A stretch of 41,492 bases of DNA from CAZSNH01 sp052388455 (GCA_052388455.1 JBQTIA010000041.1:1-41492); one strand, 5' to 3'. Counted from the first letter of the stretch, positions 23,664-34,394 are shown. Numbers and translations are program-made. Notes: generated by a model not told the origin, from the letters alone.

Positions 23664-24659
23664 TCACGTCACCATCGCCCTGAGCATGCGCTCGAGCCCC
23701 GTCGTCACGCGCGCGAGGCTCTCATAGTCGACGTTCTCGGGGAGATCGTCGGTCTGGTGATAGTAGGGGTTCCGGAACGGAGCGGTGTCGGTGATCATCA
23801 TCGCGGGGAAGCCGAACTGGTGATAGGCCCAGTGGTCCGAGAGATCGATGCCGTGCAGGAAGCCCGGTGCGACGCCGCCGATCGAGGGAAACTCGGTCTC
23901 GCTGCGGAACAGCCCTAGCGAGCGGTGCACGAGCCGGCGCGCGCCGATCAGTCCTACGAAGGCGATGAAGTTGCCGCGATCCGGATAGACGAGACCGAAA
24001 GGCGCCGGGAATGCCTGCGAGCCGGGCTCGTCCGAGAAGTAGCCGATGGTTTCGAGCGCGATGGCGCCGGCCACCCGCTCGCCGCTGTCCTTCAGGCGCT
24101 TGGCGTGCTGCCAGCTTCCCATCATCGGGGTCTTGCCGTAGGGCGCCTCTTCGTTGACCCAGAGCACGAGGCGCAGCCGATGGTGGACGGGCGTGTGTGT
24201 GCGCAGCGCGCGAGCGAGTTCCAGAACGGCCGCCACCGCCGAGCCGTTGTCGTTGGCGCCGGGACTGTCGTCGGGAGAATCGTAATGGGCGCCGACGATG
24301 TAGGTCTCGCAAGCGTCGCCGGCTTCGTCCCCCGCCGGCTCGATCACGACCTCGATGTTGCGCACCGGGCGGCCGTCCACCTCGTAGGTCTGAAGCTCGG
24401 GTGTGTAGCCGAGCGCTGTCAGGGTCCGCTCGATATAGAGCGCCGCGGCTTCGAGTTCGGCGTAGTGGTCGAGATTGTGCGGGGTGCTGGCGACCGCGCG
24501 GACATGAGCCTCGAGCCGGGCCATCAGCCGGCGCTCCTCACCGGTCAGGCGCGGCAGCGGTCCGGAGAAAGGCTGGCGGGGAAAGACGATCGAATACCAG
24601 ACGGCCGCACCTGCCAGCGCGACCATGCTCGCAAGAGCTGCTGCTGCTGCGGTGCCCAT
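23664..24659 (-). CDS. M28-family zinc peptidase, membrane-anchored
   Basis: 331 aa. A hydrophobic N-terminal segment (AAAAALASMVALAGAAVWYS) suggests a periplasmic, membrane-anchored or cleaved protein. The zinc-site residues are visible: H125 and D137 in GAHYDSPDDSPGANDNGS, the catalytic/ligand pair E170-E171 in VNEEAPYG, an acidic residue in ITDTAPFRNP and H301 in YYHQTDD. Family members are aminopeptidases or carboxypeptidases, and some are glutaminyl cyclases. ATG 24659 is preferred to ATG 24710 because GGAG stands before it and the hydrophobic segment then falls at the N-terminus. Confidence 0.86.
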   Translation of the reverse strand: MGTAAAAALASMVALAGAAVWYSIVFPRQPFSGPLPRLTGEERRLMARLEAHVRAVASTPHNLDHYAELEAAALYIERTLTALGYTPELQTYEVDGRPVRNIEVVIEPAGDEAGDACETYIVGAHYDSPDDSPGANDNGSAVAAVLELARALRTHTPVHHRLRLVLWVNEEAPYGKTPMMGSWQHAKRLKDSGERVAGAIALETIGYFSDEPGSQAFPAPFGLVYPDRGNFIAFVGLIGARRLVHRSLGLFRSETEFPSIGGVAPGFLHGIDLSDHWAYHQFGFPAMMITDTAPFRNPYYHQTDDLPENVDYESLARVTTGLERMLRAMVT

Positions 24660-24885
24660 TCGAGAGGCTCCATGTCGTAGGGTCAGGCTGTGGCCATGTC
24701 GAGAAGGCATGGCATACGACCTGCGCGTGAAGTGGCCGCCGCCGGAAACTCGTGAGGCGTACGATCCGTCGTCCGACATTGTCAGCCTACGGTCGGGATG
24801 GCCAGTCCGTCTACGATGATGGGTAACCGGAGTGTTAAAGCTATAGCAGCAATTGTCGGCATCGCGGCGCGGAGCGCCTGCCGGC

Positions 24886-25665
24886 TCAGTCCTCGTCGTC
24901 GTCTCCGCCGGCGGCTGCCGCCGCGCTCGCCTGACTGGCGAGCGCCGCCTCTTCGGCCCGCTCGCGTTGGCGTTCGAGCTCGCGCTCCTTGGCGCGGTCC
25001 TTGTCCTTCAGCTTGTCCGCCGCATCCTTGACGAGGCGCATGTCGAGATAATCGCCGACCGATTTGGTCAGCTCTTCGGTTTTGTTTTCGAAGAAGTGGT
25101 TGGCGCCGGGCACGATCTGATGCTCGATCTTGATGCCCTTCTGGGTTTTGAGCTTGGTTGTCAGCTCGGCGACCGAGTTCGACGGCACCACGCGGTCCTT
25201 GTCGCCGTTGATCATCAGTCCGGAGGACGGGCAGGGCGCCAGGAACGAGAAGTCGTAGAGGTTCGATGGTGGCGCGACGCAGATGAATCCGTCGATCTCC
25301 GGCCGGCGCATGAGGAGCTGCATCGCGATCCAGGTGCCGAAGGATACGCCCGCGATCCAGCAGTATTTGGCGTCGGGCTTGACGATCTGCAGCCAGTCGA
25401 GGGCGCTCGCGGCATCCGCCAGCTCGCCCGGCCCGCCGTCCCAGTAGCCCTGGCTGCGTCCGACGCCGCGGAAGTTGAAGCGGAGCACGGAAAATCCGCG
25501 TTGCGCGAAGGTGTAATAGAGGCTGTACACGATCTGGTTGTTCATCGTGCCGCCGAACTGCGGGTGCGGATGCAGGATGAGGGCGATCGGCGCGTCCGGC
25601 GGACCTTCGTGATGATAACGGGCCTCGATGCGGCCGGCCGGGCCGTTGATGATCAACTCGGGCAT
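24886..25665 (-). CDS. Alpha/beta hydrolase with charged C-terminal tail
   Basis: 259 aa. The core has LILHPHPQFGGTMNNQIVYSL, RFNFRGVGRSQG, the nucleophile elbow GVSFGTW (S108), INGDKDRVV (D156 region) and GANHFF (H190), so a Ser-Asp-His triad is complete. It resembles a conserved rhizobial esterase/dienelactone hydrolase-like group without known substrate. After residue 205 the chain becomes a long charged helix (KDKDRAKERELERQRERAEE) ending in an acidic GGDDDED. ATG 25665 gives the family start MPELIINGPAGRIEARY. Divergent from the suf operon. Confidence 0.85.
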   Translation of the reverse strand: MPELIINGPAGRIEARYHHEGPPDAPIALILHPHPQFGGTMNNQIVYSLYYTFAQRGFSVLRFNFRGVGRSQGYWDGGPGELADAASALDWLQIVKPDAKYCWIAGVSFGTWIAMQLLMRRPEIDGFICVAPPSNLYDFSFLAPCPSSGLMINGDKDRVVPSNSVAELTTKLKTQKGIKIEHQIVPGANHFFENKTEELTKSVGDYLDMRLVKDAADKLKDKDRAKERELERQRERAEEAALASQASAAAAAGGDDDED

Positions 25666-25964
25666 GTAGGATTCCGCTCTCTGGGCGCTGGCCATCGACG
25701 CGATCGGTCACCGGGCGTCGGGCGTGTCTCGCAGGCACGTCTTGCAGGTATGGGCGCGCTTCTTAGCACGGGGGAGGGAGGCGATTGCAAGCTCCGCTCC
25801 TCGGCGGTCCGCAATGGCAACGCGGCGCACCCATTCGTTCGCCTGCACACGCCGCCCGCCCTTCGGCTTGATCGTTGGCCGGCTCGAACCTGGAGGAGTT
25901 GTCTTGCGCAGCGGCGTCGGGTGCGGCCGGTTGGCCCGATCACGTCTTTGTGCCAAGAGTATAC

Positions 25965-25993
25965 TTGACTATGGCGATCGGAATTTAGATATA
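25965..25993 (+). promoter_or_regulatory. Promoter candidate of the suf operon, with IscR-like half-site
   Basis: TTGACT (25965-25970) and GATATA (25988-25993) are 17 bases apart, a good sigma-70-type spacing. The -35 region reads ATACTTGACTA, which fits the left half of the E. coli type 1 IscR site (ATASYYGACTR); the right half fits poorly. The leader would be about 140 bases long. Confidence 0.55.
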
Positions 25994-26004
25994 CGTCCTC
26001 AGAG

Positions 26005-26021
26005 ATTAGAACTGTTCAAAA
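26005..26021. promoter_or_regulatory. Irr-type (ICE) operator candidate
   Basis: ATTAGAACTGTTCAAAA matches the iron-control element TTTAGAA-N3-TTCTAAA at 12 of 14 fixed positions. It lies 11 bases past the -10 candidate, so a bound protein would block initiation. Irr control of suf genes is known in Rhizobiales; binding here is inferred. Confidence 0.5.
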
Positions 26022-26141
26022 CTGAAGAGGCCGACGTGGCGGACGTCACGTCTGCGGCCTCGGGTCCACAGTGTCAGTTTCCCTGGACAGTTCAATAGGG
26101 CCGCGCCGCGGCCGTGACAAGTGTTGGTGGAGGCAAGTCGC

Positions 26142-26603
26142 GTGGAGTTGACCACCAAGGGTCGTTACGCCGTGATGGCCATGGCCGACCTCGCCAAATA
26201 CGGGGTCGACGCGCCAGTGCCGCTGTCGGCCATCGCCGAGCGCCAGCGGTTGTCGCTCTCCTATCTCGAGCAGCTCTTCCTGATGCTGCGGCGGGCCGAG
26301 CTGGTCGAGAGCGAGCGCGGCCGTTCGGGCGGCTATCGTCTGGCCCACGCCGCCGGCGACATCCACGTCGCCGACATCATGGCGGCGGTCGAAGAGGGCA
26401 CGCGGATGACGCGCTGCGCCGACGGGGCGCCGGGTGGATGCGTCGGGCACGAGCCCTGCCTCACGCACGACCTCTGGCACGCGCTCGGCGGACACATCGA
26501 GGCGTTCCTGGCCAGCGTCAGCCTGCAGGAGGTGGTCGACGGACTGCCGGCCGGCAAGCGTGCGGGCCCTTCGCTCCAGACGAAGAGTGTCCCCGCGCCA
26601 TGA
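26142..26603 (+). CDS. iscR: Rrf2/IscR-type Fe-S cluster regulator
   Basis: 153 aa. It starts VELTTKGRYAVMAMADLA and has the wing SLSYLEQLFLMLRRAELVESERGRSGGYRL, both typical of Rrf2-family regulators. Three cysteines (C92, C100, C106 in RCADGAPGGC and HEPC) are placed to hold a [2Fe-2S] cluster, although the first spacing is 7 residues rather than the 5 of E. coli IscR. GTG 26142 is the start because GGAGG lies 8 bases upstream; GTG 26121 is less likely. First gene of the suf operon, overlapping the next gene by four bases. It probably senses Fe-S status and controls the operon. Confidence 0.9.
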   Translation: MELTTKGRYAVMAMADLAKYGVDAPVPLSAIAERQRLSLSYLEQLFLMLRRAELVESERGRSGGYRLAHAAGDIHVADIMAAVEEGTRMTRCADGAPGGCVGHEPCLTHDLWHALGGHIEAFLASVSLQEVVDGLPAGKRAGPSLQTKSVPAP

Positions 26604-27736
26604 CCGCCACTCGCATCTATCTCGACTGGAATGCCGCCGCACCGCTCCGCCCCGAGGCGCGGGCGGCGATGCTTGCCGCGCTCGATGAGACGGGAAACCC
26701 GTCCTCGGTCCACGCCGAAGGCCGCAGGGCGCGCGCCATCATCGAGACCGCGCGCGAGCAGGTCGCTGCGCTGGTCAATGCCCGTCCCTCGGAGGTGGTG
26801 TTCACCAGCGGCGCCACGGAAGCCAACAATGCGGCCATCGGCGCCGGATGGGTCGAGGTGCTGCGCTCCGGCACCGAGCACGAGAGCGTCCTCGCCGCAG
26901 CGGCGGCCAGCGGTGCGGCGATCGTCGATCTGCCGATCGGCGTCGCTGGCGAGATCGATCACGATGCGAGCCGGCTTCCCGCGCCTAAGCGCACTGGCCG
27001 TGCGCTGCTGACCTTGCAGCTCGCCAACAACGAAACCGGCGTCGTGCAGCCGGTCGGAGCCTTCGCATCGGCTGCCCGGGCGCTCGGCTGGGCCACGCAT
27101 TGCGATGCGGTGCAGGCTCCGGGACGGCTGGCAGTGGACTTTCCCGCGCTGGGCGTCGATCTCCTCAGCCTCTCCGCCCACAAGCTCGGCGGACCGAAGG
27201 GTGTCGGAGCCCTGATCGTGCGAGACGGGTTCGCACTTCCCTCGCTCGTCGTCGGCGGCGGACAGGAGCACCGGCGGCGGGCTGGCACGGAAAATATCGT
27301 CGGCATCGCCGGGTTCGGTGCCGCCGCGGAGGCCGTGCGGAACGACGGCGGCGCGGTCGGGCACATGCGGCGATTGCGCGACCGCCTCGAAGCGGGCGTT
27401 CTCGACGTCACTCCGGATGCCTGCATCATCGGCGGGGCGGCACGCGAGCGGCTGGTCAACACGTCGAGCATCGCGTGGCCGGCAGCACTCGCCGAGACGC
27501 TGGTCATTGCGCTCGATCTGGCCGGTTTCGCGGTCAGCGCCGGTTCCGCGTGCTCCTCGGGCAAGGTCGGCCGCAGCCGGGTGCTGGCCGCCATGGGCCT
27601 CGACGAGCGGCTGATCCGAAGCGCTGTCCGCGTCAGCCTCGGGGCGACGACGGCAGAAGAGGACATCACGGCGTTTCTCGCCGAATGGCGGCGGATCGCG
27701 GAACGGCGGACGGCGGAGGCGCGCAAGGTCGCGTAG
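26600..27736 (+). CDS. Cysteine desulfurase, NifS/IscS-like (class I)
   Basis: 378 aa PLP enzyme that removes sulfur from cysteine. The PLP lysine is K195 in SLSAHKLGGPKG, and the catalytic cysteine C318 is in SAGSACSSGKVGRS, the class I loop. It begins IYLDWNAAAPLRPEA. Its ATG overlaps the iscR stop (ATGA). Together with SufS further down, this operon encodes two desulfurases of different classes, a usual rhizobial arrangement. The gene name (iscS or nifS) is not settled. Confidence 0.91.
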   Translation: MTATRIYLDWNAAAPLRPEARAAMLAALDETGNPSSVHAEGRRARAIIETAREQVAALVNARPSEVVFTSGATEANNAAIGAGWVEVLRSGTEHESVLAAAAASGAAIVDLPIGVAGEIDHDASRLPAPKRTGRALLTLQLANNETGVVQPVGAFASAARALGWATHCDAVQAPGRLAVDFPALGVDLLSLSAHKLGGPKGVGALIVRDGFALPSLVVGGGQEHRRRAGTENIVGIAGFGAAAEAVRNDGGAVGHMRRLRDRLEAGVLDVTPDACIIGGAARERLVNTSSIAWPAALAETLVIALDLAGFAVSAGSACSSGKVGRSRVLAAMGLDERLIRSAVRVSLGATTAEEDITAFLAEWRRIAERRTAEARKVA

Positions 27737-27833
27737 GGCGGAACACAAACGGACGCGTGTGTCCTGACGGCAAGCAGCAACGGGCCGGCGCGGCACGACA
27801 GATACGGACAATCGCAGTAGGGCGGACAAGGCA

Positions 27834-29305
<1,472 letters not shown>

Positions 29306-29309
<4 letters not shown>

Positions 29310-29785
29310 CGGTGAAGCCGGTGATCAATGTCGCCGATGTGACTTTGCGGGAGATCGGCAACGGGGCCGGGTTCTCTGCGAAGGTCGGCTCGTTCGGAGG
29401 GACCATCGGGTCCACCGGTCTGGATTGCATGCTGCACGTCGTCGAGCCCGGCAAGAAGGCGTTTCCGCGTCATTCCCATCATCAGGAGCACGAGCTGTTC
29501 GTCATTCTCGAAGGTGAAGGCACCTACCGCTTCGGCGACGCGAGCTATCCCGTCAGGGCGGGCGACGTCTGCGCCGCACCGACCGGCGGCATCGAGACGG
29601 CTCACCATATCGTCAACACCGGCGCGCGAACGCTCAAGTATCTCGGCATCGCGACCATGGCGGAGGTCGAAATCTGCGAGTATCCGGATTCCGGTAAGAT
29701 CGCTGTCTTCAGCCGGTTCAGCGAACGCGACCACATCTACGCCAAGAGCGACAAGCCGCTCGGCTATCACGACGGCGAAAGCTGA
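29306..29785 (+). CDS. Cupin domain protein inserted in the suf operon
   Basis: 159 aa, GTG start at 29306 overlapping the sufB stop, with GAAGGGAG upstream. The cupin motif 1 is FPRHSHHQEHELFVILEGEG (metal ligands His, His, Glu) and motif 2 lies around YPVRAGDVCAAPTGGIETAHHIVN. The C-terminal part has EICEYPDSGKIAVFSR. It looks like a cytosolic metal-binding small-molecule enzyme or sensor; similar cupins with a PDSGK segment occur as stand-alone proteins. Its job in Fe-S assembly, if any, is unknown. Tight coupling to sufB implies co-expression. Confidence 0.85.
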
Positions 29786-29852
29786 ACGCGGATGACAGAC
29801 GCATCCGCACTGAATGCACCATTTGAACTCTAAGCAGACTGGACGACTGAAC

Positions 29853-30608
29853 ATGCTCGAAATCAAGAATCTGCACGTCAAGCTCGCGGACGAAGATCGC
29901 GTCATCCTCAAGGGACTGTCGCTTTCCGTGCCCAAGGGCGAGGTGCACGCGATCATGGGACCGAACGGCTCGGGCAAGTCGACGCTCGCCTACGTGCTCG
30001 CCGGCCGCGATGGCTACGAGGTGACGGACGGAGACATCCTCTGGAATGGTGAAAGCATTCTGGAGATGGAGCCGGACGAGCGGGCGGCCAAGGGCGTGTT
30101 CCTCGCCTTTCAGTATCCGATGGAAATCCCGGGCGTGGCCGGCCTCACCTTCCTGCGCACCGCCGCCAACGCACTGCGCAAGAAAAGGGGTCAGCCGGAG
30201 CTGTCCACGCCGGAATTCATGCGCGTGGTGAAGGACCGGGCGGCGCGTCTCAGCATCGACGTCGAGATGCTGAAGCGGCCCGTCAATGTCGGCTTCTCGG
30301 GCGGCGAGAAGAAGCGCTCGGAGATCCTGCAGATGGCCATGCTCGAACCGACGCTCTGCGTCCTCGACGAGACGGATTCGGGGCTCGACATCGACGCGCT
30401 GAAGGTCGTCTCCGATGGCGTCAACGCGCTGCGCTCGAAGGACCGCGCGATGCTGGTCATCACCCACTATCAGCGGCTGCTCAATCATATCGTACCCGAC
30501 AAGGTGCACGTGCTGGCCGAGGGGCGCATCCAAAAAACCGGCGGCAAGGAGCTGGCGCTGGATCTGGAGAAATCCGGATATGCGGAATTCCAGGGCAGAG
30601 CGGCTTGA
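29853..30608 (+). CDS. sufC: Fe-S cluster assembly ATPase SufC
   Basis: 251 aa ABC-type ATPase without membrane domain. Walker A is GPNGSGKST, the signature is FSGGEKKRSEILQM and Walker B is LCVLDETDSGLD. SufC drives conformational change of SufB-SufD during cluster assembly. ATG 29853 gives the normal N-terminus MLEIKNLHVKLAD; the in-frame ATG 29814 would add 13 non-family residues. Confidence 0.96.
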   Translation: MLEIKNLHVKLADEDRVILKGLSLSVPKGEVHAIMGPNGSGKSTLAYVLAGRDGYEVTDGDILWNGESILEMEPDERAAKGVFLAFQYPMEIPGVAGLTFLRTAANALRKKRGQPELSTPEFMRVVKDRAARLSIDVEMLKRPVNVGFSGGEKKRSEILQMAMLEPTLCVLDETDSGLDIDALKVVSDGVNALRSKDRAMLVITHYQRLLNHIVPDKVHVLAEGRIQKTGGKELALDLEKSGYAEFQGRAA

Positions 30609-30647
30609 CGAGACGGGACATTGGGCAGGATTGGGGCGGCGACGAAC

Positions 30648-32024
30648 GTGAGTGCGGTAGCGGAAAAAGACAAGGCGGCACGGCCGATGACGGTTCAGGT
30701 GATCAGGACGAAAGCCGAGCAGGCGCTGAGCGAGAATTTTGCGCGCGCCGCCGGACGGCTTCCGGGCGGCGGCTGGGCGCCGGCCGTGCGGGCCGCGGCC
30801 ATCGGGGCGTTTGCGGCCTCTGGCCTGCCGTACCGGCGCATCGAGGAATGGAAATACACCGACCTGCGCACCCTGCTGAAGGAGGCCTATCCGCCGCCGG
30901 CTGCGGCCGTGCCGAAGCTCGACGATACGGTCCTGGCGGCGCTGCTCGGTCCCGAGCTTTCCGTGCTGGCCTCGATCCGCGTCGTCTTCATCAATGGACG
31001 GCTCGCCAGCATCGACCCCTCGCTCGACGGCGGCCCCGGCGCCAAGGCGTTCTTCGACAGCTTCGGCGATAGTGTAGGGACGGCCGAATTCGAGTGGATC
31101 AAGCCGCATCTCGAAGCCGGGGCGGCATTCGGAGCGATTCCAGCGCTCAACGCGGCGTTCGCTTCAGACGGCGCGCTGTTGAGGATCACGCCGGGCGCGC
31201 ATCTCGATCTTCCGATCCATCTCGTTTTCGCGGCCGATACGAACGAGCCTTCTGCGATCACCACTCGCAACCTGATCGAGGTGGGGCGTGGCGCCCGCTG
31301 CGTCATTCTCGAAAGCCATGTCGGGTCGGCTACCGCTCCCCGGCAGGCGAACACAGCAACGGAGCTGCGCATCCAGGCCGAGGCCCACGTCGATCACGTG
31401 AAGGTCGTCGCCGAAGGCGAGCACTCGACCCATCTCGGTCATGCCGACGTCCACATCGGCCGCAACGCCACCTACCGGTCGTTCCAATGCACGTCAGGAA
31501 CCGCGCTGGTGCGCAACCAGGCGGCGATCACCTTCACCGGGGAAGGGGCGTGTCTCGACTTTTCCGGCGCCTTTCTCGGCCGCAAATCCCAGCACATCGA
31601 TACGACGCTCGTCGTCGATCACGCGGTGCCCCGCTGCCAGAGCCGCGAATTGTTCAAGGGCGTCCTCGACGGGCAGGCCCGCGGCATCTTCCAGGGCAAG
31701 GTCATCGTGCGGCCGGATGCGCAGAAAACCGACGGCAAGCAGATGGCGCAGGCGCTGATGCTTTCCCCAGACGCCGAGTTCGACAGCAAGCCCGAGCTGG
31801 AAATCTACGCCGACGACGTGGTGTGCGGCCACGGCTCGACGACGGCGGAGCTCGACGCCGATCTGATGTTCTACTGCCGCTCGCGGGGCATTCCAGAGGC
31901 CGAGGCCCGCGCGCTGCTGATCGAATCGTTCATCGGTGAAGCCTTCGATCGCATCTCGCACGAAGGGATCCGTGCGTCGCTGCTCGCCATGGCCAGCGAC
32001 TGGCTCGGCGCGGCCCGCTCGTGA
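30648..32024 (+). CDS. sufD: Fe-S cluster assembly protein SufD
   Basis: 458 aa from GTG 30648. SufD landmarks are RRIEEWKYTDLRTLL near the N-terminus, then the beta-helix core shared with SufB, ending SRELFKGVLDGQARGIFQGK, VRPDAQKTDGKQMAQALML and VVCGHGSTTAELD with the conserved histidine. It pairs with SufB in the SufBC2D scaffold. The start is uncertain: GTG 30648 and ATG 30687 (MTVQVIRTKAEQAL) are both possible, and neither has a strong ribosome site. The core is not affected. Confidence 0.93.
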   Translation: MSAVAEKDKAARPMTVQVIRTKAEQALSENFARAAGRLPGGGWAPAVRAAAIGAFAASGLPYRRIEEWKYTDLRTLLKEAYPPPAAAVPKLDDTVLAALLGPELSVLASIRVVFINGRLASIDPSLDGGPGAKAFFDSFGDSVGTAEFEWIKPHLEAGAAFGAIPALNAAFASDGALLRITPGAHLDLPIHLVFAADTNEPSAITTRNLIEVGRGARCVILESHVGSATAPRQANTATELRIQAEAHVDHVKVVAEGEHSTHLGHADVHIGRNATYRSFQCTSGTALVRNQAAITFTGEGACLDFSGAFLGRKSQHIDTTLVVDHAVPRCQSRELFKGVLDGQARGIFQGKVIVRPDAQKTDGKQMAQALMLSPDAEFDSKPELEIYADDVVCGHGSTTAELDADLMFYCRSRGIPEAEARALLIESFIGEAFDRISHEGIRASLLAMASDWLGAARS

Positions 32025-32061
32025 GCCGCCCGTGCGGGCTGGCCCTAGGGAGTTTGATGGC

Positions 32062-33333
32062 ATGACGGCAACCGTACGCGAGACGATTGGGTGGGCCTCG
32101 GGCCTCGGTGGCTCGGCCTACGATGTCGAGCGCATCCGTTCCGATTTTCCGATCCTCTTTCGCGAGGTCTACGGCAAGCCGCTCGTCTACCTCGACAACG
32201 GCGCCAGCGCACAGAAGCCGCTCCCCGTGCTGGAGGCGATGGAGCACGCCTATCGCTTCGAATACGCCAACGTCCATCGCGGCCTGCATTTCCTCTCCAA
32301 CGCGGCGACGCAGCGCTTCGAGGACAGCCGCGAGATCGTCCGACGGTTCCTGAACGCGGGTGCGAAGGAGGAGATCATCTTCACCCGCAACGCGACGGAA
32401 GCCATCAATCTGGTGGCGTCGTCGTTCGGGGGGGAGAGGATCGGCGAGGGCGACGAGATCGTGCTCACCATCATGGAGCACCATTCGAACATCGTGCCGT
32501 GGCATTTCCACCGCGAGCGCAAGGGCGCCGTGATCAAGTGGTCGCCGATCGCCGACGACGGGGAATTTCTGCTCGGCGAGTTCGAGCGGCTGCTGACCTC
32601 GCGGACGCGGATGGTGGCCGTCACCCACATGTCGAACGTGCTCGGCACCGTGCTGCCGATCAAGGAGATCGTGCGGCTGGCGCACGCGCGCGGCATCCCG
32701 GTGCTGGTCGATGGCAGCCAGGCGGCCGTTCACGCGCCGGTCGATGTGAAGGATCTCGGTGCCGACTTCTACGTCTTCACCGGTCACAAGACCTACGGGC
32801 CGACGGGCATCGGCGTGCTCTATGCCAAGCGCGAGCACCTCGACGCCATGGCGCCCTACCAGGGCGGCGGCGAGATGATCGAGGCGGTGCACGTCGACCG
32901 CGTCACTTACGGCAAAGCGCCGCAGAAGTTCGAGGCCGGCACGCCCGCCATCGTCGAGGCGGTGGGATTGGGCGCCGCGCTCTCCTATATGATGCAGGTG
33001 GGCCGCGATCGCATCGCCGCACACGAGGCCGAGATCGGCGCCTATGTGCATGCGAGGCTGGCGGAGCTGCCGTGGGTCACGGTGTACGGCACGGCTCCGG
33101 GCAAGGGTGCGATCGTGGCGTTCAACGTCGATCGCCTGCACCCGCACGACGTGTCGACCATCGTAGACCGCTCGGGGGTGGCGATCCGTGCCGGGCATCA
33201 CTGCGCACAGCCGCTGCTGGAGCGGCTCGGCGTGACGGCCACCTGCCGGGCCTCGTTCGCGATGTACTCGACCACGGCGGAGGTCGATACCTTCGTCGAG
33301 GCCCTGATCAAGGCCAGGGAATTTTTCGCGTGA
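32062..33333 (+). CDS. sufS: Cysteine desulfurase SufS (class II)
   Basis: 423 aa. The PLP lysine is K243 in VFTGHKTYGPTGIG and the active cysteine C381 is in RAGHHCAQPLLERL, the class II arrangement. Further landmarks are YLDNGASAQKP, NVHRGLHFLSN, FTRNATEAINLVA and MEHHSNIVPWH. SufS delivers sulfur to the SufBCD scaffold, usually through SufE or SufU; neither is encoded in this operon. ATG 32062 has GGGAG 9 bases upstream. Confidence 0.95.
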   Translation: MTATVRETIGWASGLGGSAYDVERIRSDFPILFREVYGKPLVYLDNGASAQKPLPVLEAMEHAYRFEYANVHRGLHFLSNAATQRFEDSREIVRRFLNAGAKEEIIFTRNATEAINLVASSFGGERIGEGDEIVLTIMEHHSNIVPWHFHRERKGAVIKWSPIADDGEFLLGEFERLLTSRTRMVAVTHMSNVLGTVLPIKEIVRLAHARGIPVLVDGSQAAVHAPVDVKDLGADFYVFTGHKTYGPTGIGVLYAKREHLDAMAPYQGGGEMIEAVHVDRVTYGKAPQKFEAGTPAIVEAVGLGAALSYMMQVGRDRIAAHEAEIGAYVHARLAELPWVTVYGTAPGKGAIVAFNVDRLHPHDVSTIVDRSGVAIRAGHHCAQPLLERLGVTATCRASFAMYSTTAEVDTFVEALIKAREFFA

Positions 33334-33372
33334 GGCTCGTTGGCACTCGCGGCGTTTGAAGGAAACGGCACT

Positions 33373-33828
33373 ATGGATGTCCCGTCGATCAAGGATCAGT
33401 TGAAGCCGGAGCTGCTGGCCCCGGCCGCGCCGGAGAACGAGCCCGCGACGCCGCGTCCGAAGCCGCCGTCCGTCGCAGAGGGCGGCACGCCCGTTGAAGG
33501 CTCGAAGCTGTCGGAGGAAGAGCTGGATCAGGTGACGGCCGACATCGTCGCCGCGCTTAAGACGGTCCACGATCCGGAGATCCCCTCCGACATCTACGAG
33601 CTGGGCCTGATCTACCGCATCGACGTCTCGGACGAGCGCGAGGTGGCGATCGAGATGACGCTGACGGCGCCCGGCTGTCCGGTGGCCGGCGAGATGCCGA
33701 TCTGGGTCGAGAACGCCGTCAACGCCGTGCCGGGAGTCAAAGGCACCAAGGTAACGCTGACCTTCGACCCGCCGTGGGATCAGAGCCGCATGTCGGACGA
33801 GGCGCGGCTGGCGCTCAACATGTTCTGA
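33373..33828 (+). CDS. sufT: SufT-type Fe-S assembly protein (DUF59/MIP18 domain)
   Basis: 151 aa. The C-terminal 100 residues are a DUF59 domain: IVAALKTVHDPEIPSDIYELG, LTAPGCPVAGEMPIWVENAV with the conserved cysteine, and VTLTFDPPWDQSRMSDEAR. The first 45 residues are Pro/Glu-rich and unordered. SufT acts as an auxiliary factor for Fe-S protein maturation. ATG 33373 is preceded by AAGGAAA. It lies 39 bases after sufS. Confidence 0.9.
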   Translation: MDVPSIKDQLKPELLAPAAPENEPATPRPKPPSVAEGGTPVEGSKLSEEELDQVTADIVAALKTVHDPEIPSDIYELGLIYRIDVSDEREVAIEMTLTAPGCPVAGEMPIWVENAVNAVPGVKGTKVTLTFDPPWDQSRMSDEARLALNMF

Positions 33829-33843
33829 GCGGACCTGCGAAGT

Positions 33844-34394
33844 TCAGGCCTGTGCGATCGGAAATTTCAGTCTGTCGTAGATGTCGCTAAGGTTGAGGCG
33901 GCAGCCGATCTCGGGCAATTCGATCGCTTCGGACATCTGGTCGAAATCGGCGGTCGTCCAGTCTCCCCGGCATGCTGGGTGAAGAGCACGGCCCCGATCG
34001 ACCGCGACTCGATCAGCAGGATGTAAACCAAGCCTTTGACGCGCCGGTACTCGTCGAGCTTGCGCTGCCATCCTATGCCGGCGTTCGAGGGGGACAAGAC
34101 TTCGACGACGAGACGCGGAGCACCCGCCTCGTAGGAATCGGGCTGGGGTTGGCCAGCGTAGGCCATGACATCAGGCCGGCGGAACGACGCGATGCGGGTG
34201 CGGATGGCGGTTGCCGCGGTGCCCACTCGGCACAGACTTCCGCGCAACTGATGGCCAAGGCTCGCGATGACATTGACAGTGATCACATCATGGTAATTGC
34301 ACGCCCCCGCCTGCATCTTGACGGGAAAGCCGTCCACCAGCTCGTAGCGAATTTCCTGGCGCTCACCCCAGGCGAAAAATTCTTCCGGTGTCAT
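33844..34394 (-). pseudogene. Uma2 family (DUF820) endonuclease-like gene, frameshifted
   Basis: The reading frame from ATG 34394 gives a Uma2 domain: MTPEEFFAWGERQEIRYELV, RPDVMAYAG and the PD-(D/E)XK-like PRLVVEVLSPSNAG. After LFTQHAG the frame runs into unrelated sequence, while the next frame continues as DWTTADFDQMSEAIELPEIG to a stop at 33844, which is the family's usual ending. One base lost in the short C run at 33965-33968 explains the break. It could be a true mutation or a sequencing error. The gene lies on the opposite strand between sufT and sufA. Confidence 0.75.

Larger units (their letters stand above)
25666..26141. other. Divergent intergenic region with the suf control elements
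   Basis: 476 bases between the alpha/beta hydrolase and iscR without a convincing gene. The half near iscR (25950-26025) is A/T-rich and holds a sigma-70-like promoter and an Irr-type operator candidate, listed separately. The half near the hydrolase is GC-rich and shows nothing I can name. Confidence 0.6.
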
